Notes: a model not told the origin generated them from the letters alone. 64,000 nt of DNA from Actinernus sp. WN-2022 (GCA_030867875.1 JAOWCC010000445.1:62001-126000), one strand, 5' to 3'. Shown: positions 1-10,976, numbered from the stretch's first letter. Program-made: numbers and translations.

Positions 1-1734
1 TCTTGAACACAAAATATAATATATATATTGAAAATGAGAGTTTATACCAGGGCATCAAATAAAAGTCTGAACATTACTAATCTACTTTTAGAGTTCAGAT
101 AAGATCATTCTTTTGATCATATAGCATTGTGTTTTGATCAAAATGCACATCCTGTATATTTACAAATACTATACTGTTTTCACTTTCTAAAAGTAACTTT
201 AATTTAATAATAGTCAGAATAGATATTGTTCTGCCACTGCAATATGTAAAAGCTTAACAAAGTAGTAAGGTTTTAGTAAGGCTAGGTTTAATTGAGTTCG
301 AGCAACTGCACTAAAAGGAGATCCAAAATTTCATTAGAGTTAGATGAGGCGGCCAAAGTTAATAGACCATTGCATAAACAGGGGTTAGGATAGCCAAAGC
401 AGGCGAGGGACAATTGCCCCATATGTAGTACAAAAAATTAAGGGCCATTTTTCAAAACTTTGGGCCATTGGTACTCATGGTGGCTTTGCCAATATTGCTG
501 ACTTCAGTACCAGTAAATGTTATCATTTGAATAATGAAATAAAGTTGTTTAGTATACACCCCCTTGTAGTTAATTAGCTCTTGTTATCTTCTAAAATCAG
601 AACATGTTGAGTCAGCACAAGCATCATCATCGATATCGTGAGCACAGTCGCTTGCTTCCTCACCTTCATCAGCAAAAGCTTTCTTTGCGAGTTGTCTAGC
701 TTAATTCGCTTTTGAGGCCTATTTGTTTTGATTGAGTGGGTATACAGTGACCCAAAACGATCAAAACATGGCTTGCACAGTAGTTGCCATATGTTTAGAC
801 GCCAAAATGCATTCTGGGTACTCTGTCTTTAACAAATTGTATGGGTTACCTGCGCTATTATGAAACATCCCTACCAAGCCCCTTAGCCAAGGCAAATGTT
901 TTCATTTCTTCTACATTTTGAACCTTCTAAAAAAATCAGCAACACCACCAAAAAACAAAAAAATATGCCTAGACTTCGGCTTTCAAATTAGCAAGTTAAA
1001 TCAATTCCTCGAGAAGAACTGCTGGTCACCTGAACAACAACTTTAAACAGTTGTATGTTGGGCACATAACATTGCTTCTTTTGGGTGCCATCTTCAAGAT
1101 TTTAGTGCAAATGGCATGTGCCTATATCCTAACCCCTGCATAAATGACATCCAATTCGAATAACCATTGTTTAGGAATCTTTAGTCTCACATTCATGTAT
1201 ACACTTTTGTTTGGCAATGTGAACATGAGGCTAAAGTCTCCAGGACAATACATTGTACCTATTTAAATTGGATGCCATTGGTCAGACTATTACTGCAATT
1301 TTAGAATATAACTATTTCATATAACCTATTTAGTTTGAGTTAACAGGGTTTAATACATGGACTAAGTAGGCTGAGTGGCAAGCAAAAAGTCTTGGTCTTA
1401 AAAAAAGTGATATCCTTTGTTAGTGGCTAACAAATAGGTTTTTGTGCAAAAAAGTATCTGATGTTAATATTTGAGGAGGGATGACAAGAACTTTCCTACC
1501 TGTAATAATAGTTTTGACTGCAGGGAAATCAGAAAATACAGGTCATTTGGCTTTCACAAGGTTTCCAGGTTGGATCATTTTATAGAATGGAAAGATTTAT
1601 GCATGTGTGGAGGTTAAGTTCAAGGTATTCTCGCATGTGACATTAAGGAGAAAATGTTCTGACAGAAAAAGTTAAACATCCAGTTGACCATTGGCCTCCT
1701 AAACAGCTGTGTCCAGTCCCTCCCACCCCTGGAG
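1..1734. other. Intergenic, no gene recognised
   Basis: AT-rich sequence with only short open frames on both strands and no recognisable protein. A weak inverted repeat pairs about 379-390 with 1127-1138 (CAGGGGTTAGGA and its complement), so an old inverted-repeat element may lie between them, but no clear ends or target duplication were found. Confidence 0.5.
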
Positions 1735-2072
1735 GTTTTCAATTGAGCGTAGTAAAGCCAAACTCAAACTACCCACGGCCAGCCAATCATAGGAGCGAGT
1801 AATCACAAGTAACTCTTAAATGGCTTCCCTGTGAGCCAATGACAAAGCAAAACCAATTTGCATTTGGTTTTACTTTGGATTCTGATTGGTTGGTTTACTT
1901 TCTCAGCCAATAGGAGAGCTTGGTAAACGCAAAACCAAAACACTTCAGACAGTCAATTGAAATCTGCTCTATTTACTTTGCCTCATGATTGATGAATTAT
2001 TCTGATTGTAATTACTTGTTTTTACTTTCTCCTGTGACTGGCTCATTGGTTTTGCAATACTCAATTGAAAAC
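1735..2072. mobile_element. MITE-like element with 13-bp terminal inverted repeats
   Basis: The sequence GTTTTCAATTGAG at 1735-1747 recurs as its exact reverse complement at 2060-2072, bounding 338 bp. The inside has no ORF that looks coding and contains several ATTGG/CCAAT-rich stretches. No target-site duplication is clear, so the ends are provisional. No superfamily can be named. Confidence 0.5.
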
Positions 2073-2846
2073 TATCAAAAAACAAATACCAGTATACCCA
2101 ATTTGATGCAACACTTAAGGGCCATCTCAACATATACTTAGTACCCTGTCTAATGTTTAGGGGAGGCAAGGCATGGATGTTAGTATGGGCATTAAGATTA
2201 AAACATTCATTGATTTGTTGTTTTAATAACAGTTATTCATAATGCTTACATTAATAAATTATTTATATTATCGAAGTTGCAAGGGTAGTCATGACACTTT
2301 CACAATTAATTTTATAACATTCTATCAAGAGAGAGACGAGTGCATGAATAAAATGCAAGCATAAGGTTTTATTTTACAATTAAATGGAGGAAAAATCGAC
2401 AAGATAAAATTTGTTGTGCAAATCATTTTTGTTTTGTGGCAAACCATAATAAACTAATTAATCGGCAAGTTTCATAAATTATTTTTACACAACATGAATG
2501 TTCGATCTGATTTTATGTTGCACAGATTTTATGGCCTAGTAAATCATTATACATAGGCAAACCTATGGGCAGAGCTCCAGTTATATCAGAGCAAGCTTGC
2601 TGCTATATACATGTATATGTGCATGGGCCGATGCTCCACTAATGAAGTATTTTGTTCATTTCAAAGACAAATATTTTGAAAGAGCTCTGGTTATTGGCTT
2701 GACTTATGCTTTACATCTTCTGAAAAAAATGTATGAATGTACTCAATAAAAATTGTTCTCAAACCCCTCCATCTCTACCCATGTACTAAGGAAACTGTAA
2801 TTAATTACATCTCTTGAATCAGACTAGTTTTGTAGATTGGTTTTAC
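2073..2846. other. Intergenic, nothing recognised
   Basis: Low-complexity AT-rich DNA without coding-like frames, tandem repeats or strong inverted repeats. Confidence 0.4.
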
Positions 2847-2850
2847 TTAA

Positions 2851-3405
2851 AGGGGAACTGAACCCTAAAATCAACCCAACGTCTATACCAACATGTATTA
2901 GAAATAAATAGGTTCTGCTATTTTATTTTCTGTATTGCTGGGGTGGCACAGTGGTTAAGCACTTTCTCTCTCACCTCTGTGGCCCAGATTCGATCCCTGG
3001 ACGTGGCACCATATATGAGTTGAGTTTGTTGGTATCTCGCCCTTGCTCTGAGGGTTTTTCTCCAGTTTTACTCCCTCCGCAAAAACCAACAAGCTAAATT
3101 CCAATTCGATCTGTGGATTAGCCGGGACCTGGCTTTGATCAGCCCCCACGGTTGTTTGAGGTCTCGTTAGAAATTCAGAGTTTTTTAAATATATTTTTAT
3201 TGCATGTCAAGGAAGAGAAAAACCTTCCTCACAGCCGTCGCTATGTACAGATGGCTCAAGGCTCAAGTTTTCAGTGGAAAATGGAACTTGGAGACTTATT
3301 TTCTCCTCATAGACACACAACACGGAAAAATAAAATAGCATAACTTATTTATTTCGAATATATCTTTGTATAGACGTTGGGTTGATTTTAGGGTTCAGTT
3401 CCCCT
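2851..3405. mobile_element. TTAA-flanked MITE (Kolobok- or piggyBac-type), non-autonomous
   Basis: Perfect 37-bp terminal inverted repeats, beginning AGGGGAACTGAACCC, lie at 2851-2887 and 3369-3405. The complementarity continues imperfectly to about 83 bp per arm. The element is flanked on both sides by TTAA (2847-2850 and 3406-3409), the target duplication of the Kolobok and piggyBac superfamilies. AGGG termini fit Kolobok better, but that is inference. No transposase is encoded. A tRNA-derived SINE occupies the centre. Confidence 0.85.
2938..3165 (+). mobile_element. tRNA-derived SINE nested in the TTAA MITE
   Basis: A pol III box A (TGGCACAGTGG, 2944-2954) and box B (GATTCGATCCC, 2987-2997) are spaced as in a tRNA. 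They are followed by a body containing GTTTGTTGG, a TTTTTCTCC stretch and AAAAACCAAC, which I associate from memory with a SINE body common in anthozoans. The 3' limit near 3165 is approximate. It lies between the arms of the surrounding MITE, so it either inserted there or was mobilised with it. Confidence 0.7.
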
Positions 3406-3409
3406 TTAA

Positions 3410-4285
3410 CCTGTGAAGTAGATATTGGACTAATAGACACTATTATACCCTAATTCCATTTTCTTTTGTTTCTATTTGACTGTTAGATACTGACTATTAA
3501 TTTTTGTTTCACGGGTTAAGCAAAACCACTCTATTCAAACAGGCCCACATTGTTTGATGACATCAAAACATTTTGACAGTAGAATTATTAAACATTACAT
3601 TTTGTAAATGCTATCAGCGAGGGAATTCAAGAGTATTGATCGTTTGCATTGACGTCACAAAAAAAATTGCCTCAAGAAAAAACTTATATTAGTAAAATAT
3701 ATTTAATGCCGTGTATAGAGCATGTAAAAATATAGAAATGACCGAAATTTTGGAGCAATGAAAAACTTCGTAACCGAGCTGTCGGCCAAATAATATTCGA
3801 ACAATTTAGTGTAATAGTATGCGGCGGCCATGTTGGTGTACAGCTTTAGTACACCAAGATGGCGGCCAAAAAACATACTCTACAAATATAGCTGTTTTCC
3901 CCATCAATATGATTAGCATTCACTTCAAAACACTTTAGATATCACTTTTAAAGGTTTATCAAGTCTAAAATTTGAAATTGGCCGAAATATATGGATTTCC
4001 TTGACATTTAGGAAACACGCTGGCCTGGGCTGTCACAAATTTCAAAGTACTGAAACTCAAAAACAAATCACTGTATCGACGTAAATACTGAGGATACCGA
4101 TATCTAAATCATACTAAAAGAACAGCTTCATATACAATGTATCTCATAGATTAGTTTTTAGAATTGTTATGACGTCACATGGAAAGGATCTATTCACAAC
4201 TTCCTTTCAGTGATGTATTTTTTTATGTAAGCTGCATCCATAGTTGTGTGTTGTAGTTTTGAATTCTACATGATTTCTGGGGTTA
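3410..4285. other. Repeat-like intergenic stretch with short palindrome
   Basis: No gene seen. Around 3821-3870 a short palindrome pairs GCGGCCATGTTGGTGTAC with GTACACCAAGATGGCGGC. TGACGTCA octamers lie near 3650 and 4171, suggesting an old inverted-repeat element between them. Ends cannot be fixed. Confidence 0.4.
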
Positions 4286-4450
4286 CAGGGCTCGGCACTA
4301 ACTTTTAAGACTTGTTGCCACAGTGGAAAAGTAAACTGAGTAACTATTTAACATGTATTAAAAACATACTTTCCAAACCAAGCTTTTTACTTTCCACAGG
4401 AAAATTTTACTTTCCAGCGGTAACAGGGTAACTGTTAGTGTCGAGCCCTG
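4286..4450. mobile_element. 165-bp MITE, CAGGGCTCG family, 5-bp target duplication
   Basis: Terminal inverted repeats CAGGGCTCGGCACTAAC (4286-4302) and its complement (4434-4450, one mismatch) bound 165 bp. The flanks carry GGTTA on both sides (4281-4285, 4451-4455). A second member of almost the same length and termini lies at 6317-6480 with a different target duplication. The superfamily is not determined; the TIR start resembles hAT-type MITEs, but hAT elements normally duplicate 8 bp. Confidence 0.75.
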
Positions 4451-4560
4451 GGTTAGAGTACTTTGTATTTCAGGGCATTGTTTTGGAATGCAGCCTAATA
4501 GTTATGTTCAATGAATGTTACTATTCAAGCTTCTAAACTCGGGATTTACAGTATAAACTG

Positions 4561-4684
4561 AAGGGGTGAGTGCAAGAAAGAGTTAAGTGAGGACATCAAA
4601 TTCTCATTTATCTTCTGTTGTTTTGTAAGAGAGAATTGAGAACTTGATCTGTCATCACTTAACTCTTTCTTGCACTCACCCCTT
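4561..4684. repeat. 124-bp hairpin with 30-bp perfect arms
   Basis: The first 30 bases (AAGGGGTGAGTGCAAGAAAG and on) recur exactly inverted at 4655-4684. Looser pairing continues inward to a loop near 4615. This is probably a small foldback MITE. No target duplication was recognised. Confidence 0.8.
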
Positions 4685-4756
4685 TAATTGACTTAATGAA
4701 ACATGGATTATATTAATACATTGAAATATCTGGGGGGAAATTACCAGAGAACAATA

Positions 4757-4874
4757 TTATCTCAATGGTTTAAACATCCAGAGTTTGTGCTCTGTCATGG
4801 GGTTGCCATCATGATGTTCTTTAATCATTTCTGCTCTTGCATCTTGAGTGTAGAGCTCAAAACTGTTTGACTTC
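4757..4874 (-). CDS. Candidate terminal coding exon of unidentified minus-strand gene
   Basis: On the minus strand a strong acceptor (pyrimidine-rich, ending TTTTACAG) precedes 118 nt that read KSNSFELYTQDARAE, then MIKEHHDGNPMTEHKLW, ending in LR and TAA. Composition and codon pattern look like protein. The exon starts with one base of a split codon. This fits an upstream exon ending with two bases, which the exon at 6261 would give if it used a GTGGAA donor at 6080. I do not recognise the family. The reading is unsupported by any transcript. Confidence 0.45.
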
Positions 4875-5119
4875 CTGTAAAAGTAAAGTTGCATTGGGTT
4901 AATAAAATAATATTCATTAAAGTTTTAGGGATTTCCACTAAGAGATCACATGACCATTTCCATCATGTTGGAGGGCAAACAAACTTGGTTGCCAAAGGAT
5001 ATGGTAGCATTTTAGTGGGGTCAAGAATGATTTTAAAATCCACTTATATCTCGCTTTGTTTACCAACTAAAATCCATTTTGTATTTGTTGTACACATCAT
5101 CTATTGATTATATCATCAG

Positions 5120-5710
5120 ACAGTTTCCACAATATGTCCTCCCATTTTTACACTGATGACAGGCAGATTTATGTGACGTTTGAACTATCAGCTGGAGCTC
5201 TAAGACGATTAGATGATTAAAGAACAAATTAAAGCTAAATAACAACAAGTCTGAGTTACTGGTATTCAGATCGCATCATCATCTACAACCCCCTCTTGAA
5301 AGTATCCTGGCCTTGTTCACAGGTTCCGAGATTATTGAACTGTCTACATAAGCAAGGAATATTGGAGTTGTGTTAACTACACTTTCGATGAAACATCAAG
5401 TGGCTGCATGCTATCTGTAAATCAGCTTTTTACCATTATAATTATTAGAAACACTGCATGTGTTAAGAAAGTTCTTATCTTTTGAAACTAACCAAATTGT
5501 TATTCATGCTTTTGTCGTCTTGAAATTAGATTACTAGCTGTCAATAACTCTTTATTATATGGCCTGCCTAAATGCTTGATCCAGAGGTTTCAGCATGTGC
5601 AGAATTCAGAAGCTTGCCTTCTCACTAATGCTTGCATAAATTTAATAACATTACTCTTATTTTATGAGACCTACAATGGCTACCCATAGACAGCAGGACA
5701 TTAAGGTGTA
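5120..5710 (+). pseudogene. Decayed LINE reverse transcriptase (CR1/L2-like), C-terminal part
   Basis: Plus-strand reading gives FYTDDRQIYVTFELS at about 5146-5190, a degraded form of the palm motif FADD/YADD. Further on, near 5540-5690, SLLYGLPKCLIQRFQHVQNS and LLTNACINLITLL match the thumb region typical of CR1/L2-like LINEs. Several frameshifts and stops interrupt it. No tail or target duplication is visible. It lies on the opposite strand to, and within introns of, the candidate gene at 4757-9284. Confidence 0.8.
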
Positions 5711-5776
5711 GCTCAGAGAAAAATATTTCTCTTAACTTTCTTTAAAATGTCAACTTCTACATGTACATGTAATTAC

Positions 5777-5934
5777 CTCTAACGTTTTGAAACAGTAATT
5801 CCTCATCCGGAGGAGTTGTTGCAACGTAAATGGAGGTGCCTTTTTGGGTTCATATGGTACCTTCCCCCTTCTTGTCTCCTTGGCAGAAGGCCTTGCACTT
5901 CTCTTGATGAGCTGCTTAATTGTCTGTTTAACAG
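5777..5934 (-). CDS. Candidate coding exon of unidentified minus-strand gene
   Basis: An acceptor ending TTTTTAG opens a 158-nt stretch closed by an AG|GTAATT donor. It reads VKQTIKQLIKRSARPSAKE, then TRRGKVPYEPKKAPPF, then TLQQLLRMRNYCFKTLE. The basic, coding-like composition and good splice signals support an exon. It joins in frame to the exon ending at 9001 (phase 1), but it ends in phase 0, which does not match the exon at 4874. It may be an alternative exon, or another exon is missing. Family not recognised. Confidence 0.4.
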
Positions 5935-6061
5935 CTAAAAATCAAATATAATTAATCTTTATGCAGCTCATATTTTGACCATTTTGTTTTACAAAGTCAT
6001 AATTTAATTACTAATATCAAATCCAATACAGATACTGAAATGTTACATTTACATACCAGGG

Positions 6062-6261
6062 CTATTCATTGGATTTCCACTTGGCATAATCCTTTCTGTG
6101 CCATCCTCTTTTTGTTACAATGGCTTCTTTGTATGGTCCACCATGGCCAAAGGCATCAAACCAGTAATGGAATGCAGCCGCATGGCCATGGACTGCTGGT
6201 GGCTTGAGACCTTTGCATTGCAAAGTGCCAACCTTTTTGCCTTTAGCCTCGATCATCACCT
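6062..6261 (-). CDS. Candidate exon of unidentified minus-strand gene (in-frame stop)
   Basis: A minus-strand acceptor (CTATTCCAG) precedes an open stretch reading VMIEAKGKKVGTLQCKGLK, PPAVHGHAAAFHYWFDAFGH, then GGPYKEAIVTKRGWHRK, DYAKWKSNE and a TAG stop. It joins in frame to the exon ending at 9001: the leftover C plus AG makes CAG, then VMIEAK. Either this is a true terminal exon, or a weak GTGGAA donor at 6080 skips the stop and connects in frame to 4874. The histidine/aromatic-rich centre (AAAFHYWFDAFGHGG) looks like a folded domain, but I cannot name it. Confidence 0.45.
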
Positions 6262-6316
6262 CTGGAATAGTTTAAAAAAAATCATTTTAATACACCACAT
6301 TCATAAGTTATACATA

Positions 6317-6480
6317 ACAGGGGTCGAAATTAAGAAAAAAAAGGAGGCGTAATTTTATGCCCAGCTTAAACATTTTAGGCGTAATTCTCCAAAATTTTAC
6401 GCCTAAGTGGAAAACGTTAGGCGTGAAACGAAAAAATCTAGGCGTATTTACGCCCGTATCGGGCGCAATTTCGAGCCCTG
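6317..6480. mobile_element. 164-bp MITE, CAGGGCTCG family, 5-bp target duplication
   Basis: Ends CAGGGGTCGAAATT and its near-perfect complement (AATTTCGAGCCCTG) bound 164 bp. Direct repeats of CATAA flank it (6312-6316 and 6481-6485). Inside, the motif TTAGGCGT/ACGCCTAA recurs several times in both orientations. It is related by termini and length to 4286-4450, but the interiors differ. Confidence 0.75.
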
Positions 6481-6906
6481 CATAATGATGCCATTTAAAA
6501 GCAATACAAGTTGGCTCTATATCAACAAAGCATTGAAATCTACATCCATTAGGGACAACATTTTTTTATATCACTCACAGTGGTACAGTGTACAATTTAT
6601 TAATGATTGTAAAAACCATGAATAATTAATGAAGATGCAACCCAATCCCAACTCTGTATTCATATCACATGCACAGTACAATTAACTGTAAATCCCAATA
6701 AAATTATTAATGAGTAAATTAACTTTTGATAAAGATTTCGTACTCAGCTAATAAGTACTGTATGCATAACTTTTGATAAAGATCTGTAACTCCTATGGGA
6801 CATACATGGTCATTTCAAGTTCCATAATTAGAATAACACAGAATCACATTTATAACAATAATGTGCATTCCAATTATTGTTTCATTTCACAAGCACAATA
6901 AAATAT

Positions 6907-6985
6907 TTGCATCCGATCTTTATGATCGCCATTGTAAATGACCATAAAGATTGTCCACTCATATTTTATCTATCACTTAATTACA
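6907..6985. repeat. Hairpin-repeat family member (6.9 kb copy)
   Basis: It shares the CGATCTTTAT...ATAAAGAT core and the CCACTCAT-TTTATCTA right flank with copies at 15993-16203, 49236-49456 and (inverted) 23103-23190. Here the stem is short and the loop reads through CGCCATTGTAAATG. Confidence 0.6.
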
Positions 6986-7061
6986 AATGATTACATACAG
7001 TTAAATATATAAATCTGTGACTGCAATTAGGGACCAATAATTTATTATGACCTCCTGCACA

Positions 7062-7718
7062 ATGTATCAGTCAATTCCAAACCTGTGCATCCCCCCCCCC
7101 AACCCCCCCCCCCCCCGGGCATTTGATCAGAGGCTTGCTCCCGAGGGTGGAGAATTTGACGAGTATCTAAGCCCTCAGGGGCGGCCATTTGACAAACAGT
7201 GGGGGGTGGGGCATTTGATCGGTGTTAAAAAAATACATTCTTTGTCTACAAATTCGCATCACTCACGTCGAAATGGTGAACGTACGTGTCTTCGAGGAAT
7301 TCCAGGATAATGATTGCGCATTTGTAGAGGCTTGATAGAGTAAACCTGCCAAATTTGAATGCCAGTTTCAGAGGTAAATTGCTTATGTTTAAACCTATAA
7401 ATTGCTTATGTTTTGCTTCATGAACCTTGACTGACTGCGTGATATTAAGTGTGTGACAAGATTTGTGATAAGTTGAATTTGCTGCAACTCTCAACAGCGT
7501 GCGAGTTAAAAACTTAATTATTATATTGGTAAAAGACGGGCCGATTGGTGCCTGTTGCATACTTTATATACCAAGAACATAAGTTAACATATTCAATTTC
7601 AAACTATTAATGTTTATTATAAAGTATGTAAGTACTGAAACCAAGAACGATTGAGCCGGTAAAAATGATTGTTCTCATCCCTGACCGGTTGAAGGTGGTT
7701 TGGAATTGACTGATACAT
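7062..7718. repeat. Inverted-repeat element with poly-C tract
   Basis: A perfect 22-bp inverted repeat starting ATGTATCAGTCAATTCC lies at 7062-7083 and 7697-7718. Just inside the left end are two runs of C (about 7090-7116), followed by degenerate motifs CATTTGATC and CATTTGACAAA. No coding-like ORF is seen. Likely a non-autonomous transposon; ends and target site are not established. Confidence 0.6.
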
Positions 7719-7857
7719 AATAGTGATATAATTAAAGTAAGAAATATTTTTATACAGAATCTGTACATTTTTAATGATAATTTTAGATTCTTTGATAAAA
7801 GTCACTTTTCATATACCATAAAGACCTGTGTATAAGCCCCATCCGTAGATAAGCTGG

Positions 7858-8283
7858 GTAGTATCGTCGTGTACCGTTGAGATCCGTGGGGAATCACACT
7901 TCGCGCGCTCGGAGGGTTGTCGTACCAGTATTATAGTATATATTATACAATAATAGAACGAATATTTTATGAACTTGACAGTTGATATAAATCTGGTAAA
8001 AAAACAATTGCAATCAGCGAATTCTCTCGTGGTCTAATGGTTAGGGTTTGTGTTGGTGGTGGGTAAGCCATTGCATTGATTCTTAACCGGCCCGATCGAG
8101 TTCGAATCTCGGTTCAGGCGTTTTTTTTTTTATACTGAGGATAACGTAAATCCTTCTAAAATTTCTAAGTGTCGTTTCGGGATGTTTGTATAAAATTTCT
8201 GAGTCTAAAATTATTCATAGCGAACGTGGGTAACAAAGGGAATTTTATGACGCAGTTGGTTAAACGGTACACGACGATACTAC
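7858..8283. mobile_element. 426-bp TIR element with tRNA-like core
   Basis: A 21-bp perfect terminal inverted repeat (starting GTAGTATCGTCGTGTACC) lies at 7858-7878 and 8263-8283. AGCTG occurs immediately outside both ends, with one extra G on the left, as a possible 5-bp target duplication. The centre carries the tRNA-like sequence at 8023-8112. No ORF is present, so this is non-autonomous. Confidence 0.75.
8023..8120 (+). other. tRNA-like sequence (pol III boxes, T-rich terminator), not a functional tRNA
   Basis: Box A (TGGTCTAATGGTTAGG, from 8030) resembles tRNA-Glu/Asp D-arms. Box B with a good T-stem follows (TCGAG-TTCGAAT-CTCGG, 8096-8112), then a run of ten or more T. The 7 bases before box A (TCTCTCG) do not pair with those after the T-arm (TTCAGGC), and the box A to box B distance is long. 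It is better read as a SINE head or tRNA pseudogene than a tRNA gene. Confidence 0.6.
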
Positions 8284-9000
8284 AGCTGCACCCCAAGTTA
8301 ATACAATTTTTTTTTAGAAAATCCGAGTTCATAAACGCTTGTACTTGATGTCAAAATTCTTTATAAAAAAGAATAATCTCGTACTTAAAGCAAAACTTCT
8401 TCAGATTGTCATAAAATGATAAATACAATCGATCGAATATGGTTACAACTTGCCTTTAATTTCTTGTGTATGTTTTAACCTGCAGTCTTTAAACCACTCC
8501 ACAATTCTTCCGCTTTTATCCCCCCATTAACTAACGACATTTCCAAGGAACCTCTTTCCTTTAATCGCTAGAGCAAGGAAGGTTTTCTGGCGAAATTAAC
8601 TATACTTGCAAATATTGCATGCACGAGTTGGTCTGAGGTCCGCCATCTTGGATTTTCATTAACTAGTGCCAATCTCTCACGTGTAAAATTGCGAATAATG
8701 CCTGGTTGTTTGATTCGCAGCGCTCGTCACAGCATTATAGCGTGCATTCTTTGTCGGGCTTTCGCTAGTTTTGACATCAAATCAAATGAAAATTATGAAA
8801 TCGCGGCGCTGCAAAATTCCCTTCCAACATGATACTCACCTGGCTTATAAAAAAAAATTACTGTGTTAAAAGCACATGCGAACCTTGGAATATAATATGA
8901 TACGGTCAATCGAACGCCATGCTTGACCTATGACTCCGTTTAATTGTTCATTATATACTTTACTAGCCATGATTAAAAAACAATAAGGTTTTTAACTTAC

Positions 9001-9284
9001 GCAAAAACGTCTGGATCGTGGCAGCCATAAAAGGTATGTTGTGCTGTCCAAATAGCACAGCAGCATCCCCATTCTCCGCTGAAGCAAATTTTTCAAGACT
9101 CATAGGTTCTTGAAGTTTTCTCGTCAAGAGCTTGCGACTGATTTTTGGCTGCAAGCCTGGCCCCTGCAGCAAGATTAGGCGAAAGAAACGCACTTATATC
9201 AAGCTCGTTGCCACAACTCTCGATAAATCTTAAGATATTTTGGCTTCTGCCTTTATAATTCCTACTCGCTTTCTTCGTCGTCAT
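9001..9284 (-). CDS. Candidate first exon(s) of unidentified minus-strand gene
   Basis: From an ATG at 9101-9103 (minus) the reading SLEKFASAENGDAAVLFGQ then HNIPFMAATIQTFL runs to a strong donor, C|GTAAGT, at 9001/9000. It ends in phase 1. An overlapping frame from an upstream ATG at 9282-9284 reads MTTKKASRNYKGRSQNIL and on for about 63 codons before a stop. It could be an upstream ORF, or the true N-terminus if one frameshift or a missed splice is allowed. A CCAAT box lies about 50 bp upstream of the outer ATG. Downstream exons at 6261 and 5934 both join in frame. Product unknown. Confidence 0.45.
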
Positions 9285-9332
9285 TTCAATCGATTTAGAA
9301 TGTGTGAGCGAGACAAAATGATAGCTCTCTCT

Positions 9333-9337
9333 CATTG
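9333..9337 (-). promoter_or_regulatory. CCAAT box upstream of the minus-strand gene
   Basis: The minus strand reads CAGCCAATGAGAG about 50 bp upstream of the ATG at 9284. This is a typical position for a CCAAT box in a TATA-less promoter. No TATA box is obvious between them. Functional only if the gene model is right. Confidence 0.35.
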
Positions 9338-9989
9338 GCTGTAAATTGTAGGATTCCTGAGCACCCTGCGGCTTTTGCTACGCACCCCTGCGGCTTTTAC
9401 TATGCATTTGGCTACCAAAGAATAATCACTTGTTACTTTTCATGGATCCTGTGACGTCATAAGATGAATCAACTTCCTCCCTAGAGAAAACTTCTACAAT
9501 AAAATCCCGAAGGTTTTCGTTGGGACATCACTAGATTAATCAATCCCGCAATTCGGGTAGCGTTTATTCTAGTTTAATTTCTGCTCCTGTCTCTCAAAGA
9601 AAACTAATTTAGACAACTGAAGTATATTAGAAATAGAATTTGGGGCAAAAATAATTAATGTTGTTTTATGGCTTTACTTGCACTTTAAGGTTTGCTGGGT
9701 AATCTCCAGCCATTATTGACTGGTTTACTTATAATAGATTTTGCCACTTTTTTAACACTTTAATATGGCAGCAGTATGTGTTAATTTCACTTTCAATATC
9801 TGCTGGTACCGTTTGTATGAAAAAAAGAAAACTAAATAAATGCGTATATTTTGATTTCTAAACCACGTCGAATCCAACGACCAGATTTCATGTATTTTCA
9901 CGGAATTATTTGCGGTCCATTTTGGGGGTCATTTGCGGGCCTGTACAATACCTCTAGAAACCCCCATACAGAACTGCTTACTAGATATT

Positions 9990-10385
9990 TAGGTCCCGTC
10001 CACACGCGTAAACGCATATTTTTTACACGTTTATTTAGGCCTTCCGTCCACACGTAAACGATGAATACGGTAATCGTAAAGGCATATTTTCTAAAACGCT
10101 CTTCAAAGTGGATATTTTCGAAAACGCCGTTTACGTGTTCTCGTGTAGACTCGCAGACCTCGCAAATTTTGTGTTCGACCAGGACTGACGAACAAGCGCT
10201 TGGTGGGATAACATTACCGCTCAAATTGATAACGTGGCACGATCTGGAGGAAGGTTAACAACGTTCAAGAAATGGCGCGAAAGTAAAATATCGGCTCAAA
10301 TTATCTACGCATGCTCAATGCAGGTTTTTAGCGTATTCGAATCGTTTTATCGTTTTCGTGTGAACGTAAACGTGTGGACGGGGCG
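9990..10385. mobile_element. MITE inside copy A (CCCGTCCACACG termini)
   Basis: Ends TCCCGTCCACACG and CGTGTGGACGGG, each followed inward by GTAAACG-type motifs, bound about 395 bp rich in TTTTCGAAAACG-like internal repeats. The same element sits at about 57116-57507 in copy B, so it was present before the duplication. No ORF is credible; open frames there reflect the repeats. Confidence 0.7.
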
Positions 10386-10976
10386 GTGCTTTGACCGACA
10401 GACACTAGCGTTTGTGTGATATACAGAACTGATTAATAACTAATTATAAAACATCAGTGCCTGTGGTATATCTGATACAACACTGAGTGTTTCATGATTG
10501 ATACGGTTTTCTACGTTATTCGTTATAAATATAACATAAATACTGGTTGAATAATCAAGTACCTAAGATTTGATATTCAGCAGTGAAGCGGGGATGACTG
10601 ATGAATTGAATTAAATTGCTCATTACTAATTCAGGGTTATGAGGAGCAAAGTTCCCGGGATGATTGCAAACTGTAGTGCTGAACTCTAATTTTACGTTTT
10701 CCGCATCAAAAATTTCATATTTTTTTTTCTATTATATAGTTTCATTTAACATGTAGTTGAGTGTTGTATCAGCCTCCAGCTCTAGATTGTATAGGCTGAA
10801 ACAACCCTCCCGCTCATGTTGTAAACACTACTAATGCCTCGAGTCTCGGTATTTAACTCTTACATACACCTAATTGTAAAAAGGTTGTTGGGTAAAAAGA
10901 AGACAGCATTGGCAAGCTTGTTAATTTTCAAATGTTTGACATTCTTTTGTAAAACAATGCACGTGCTTTCAAATAT

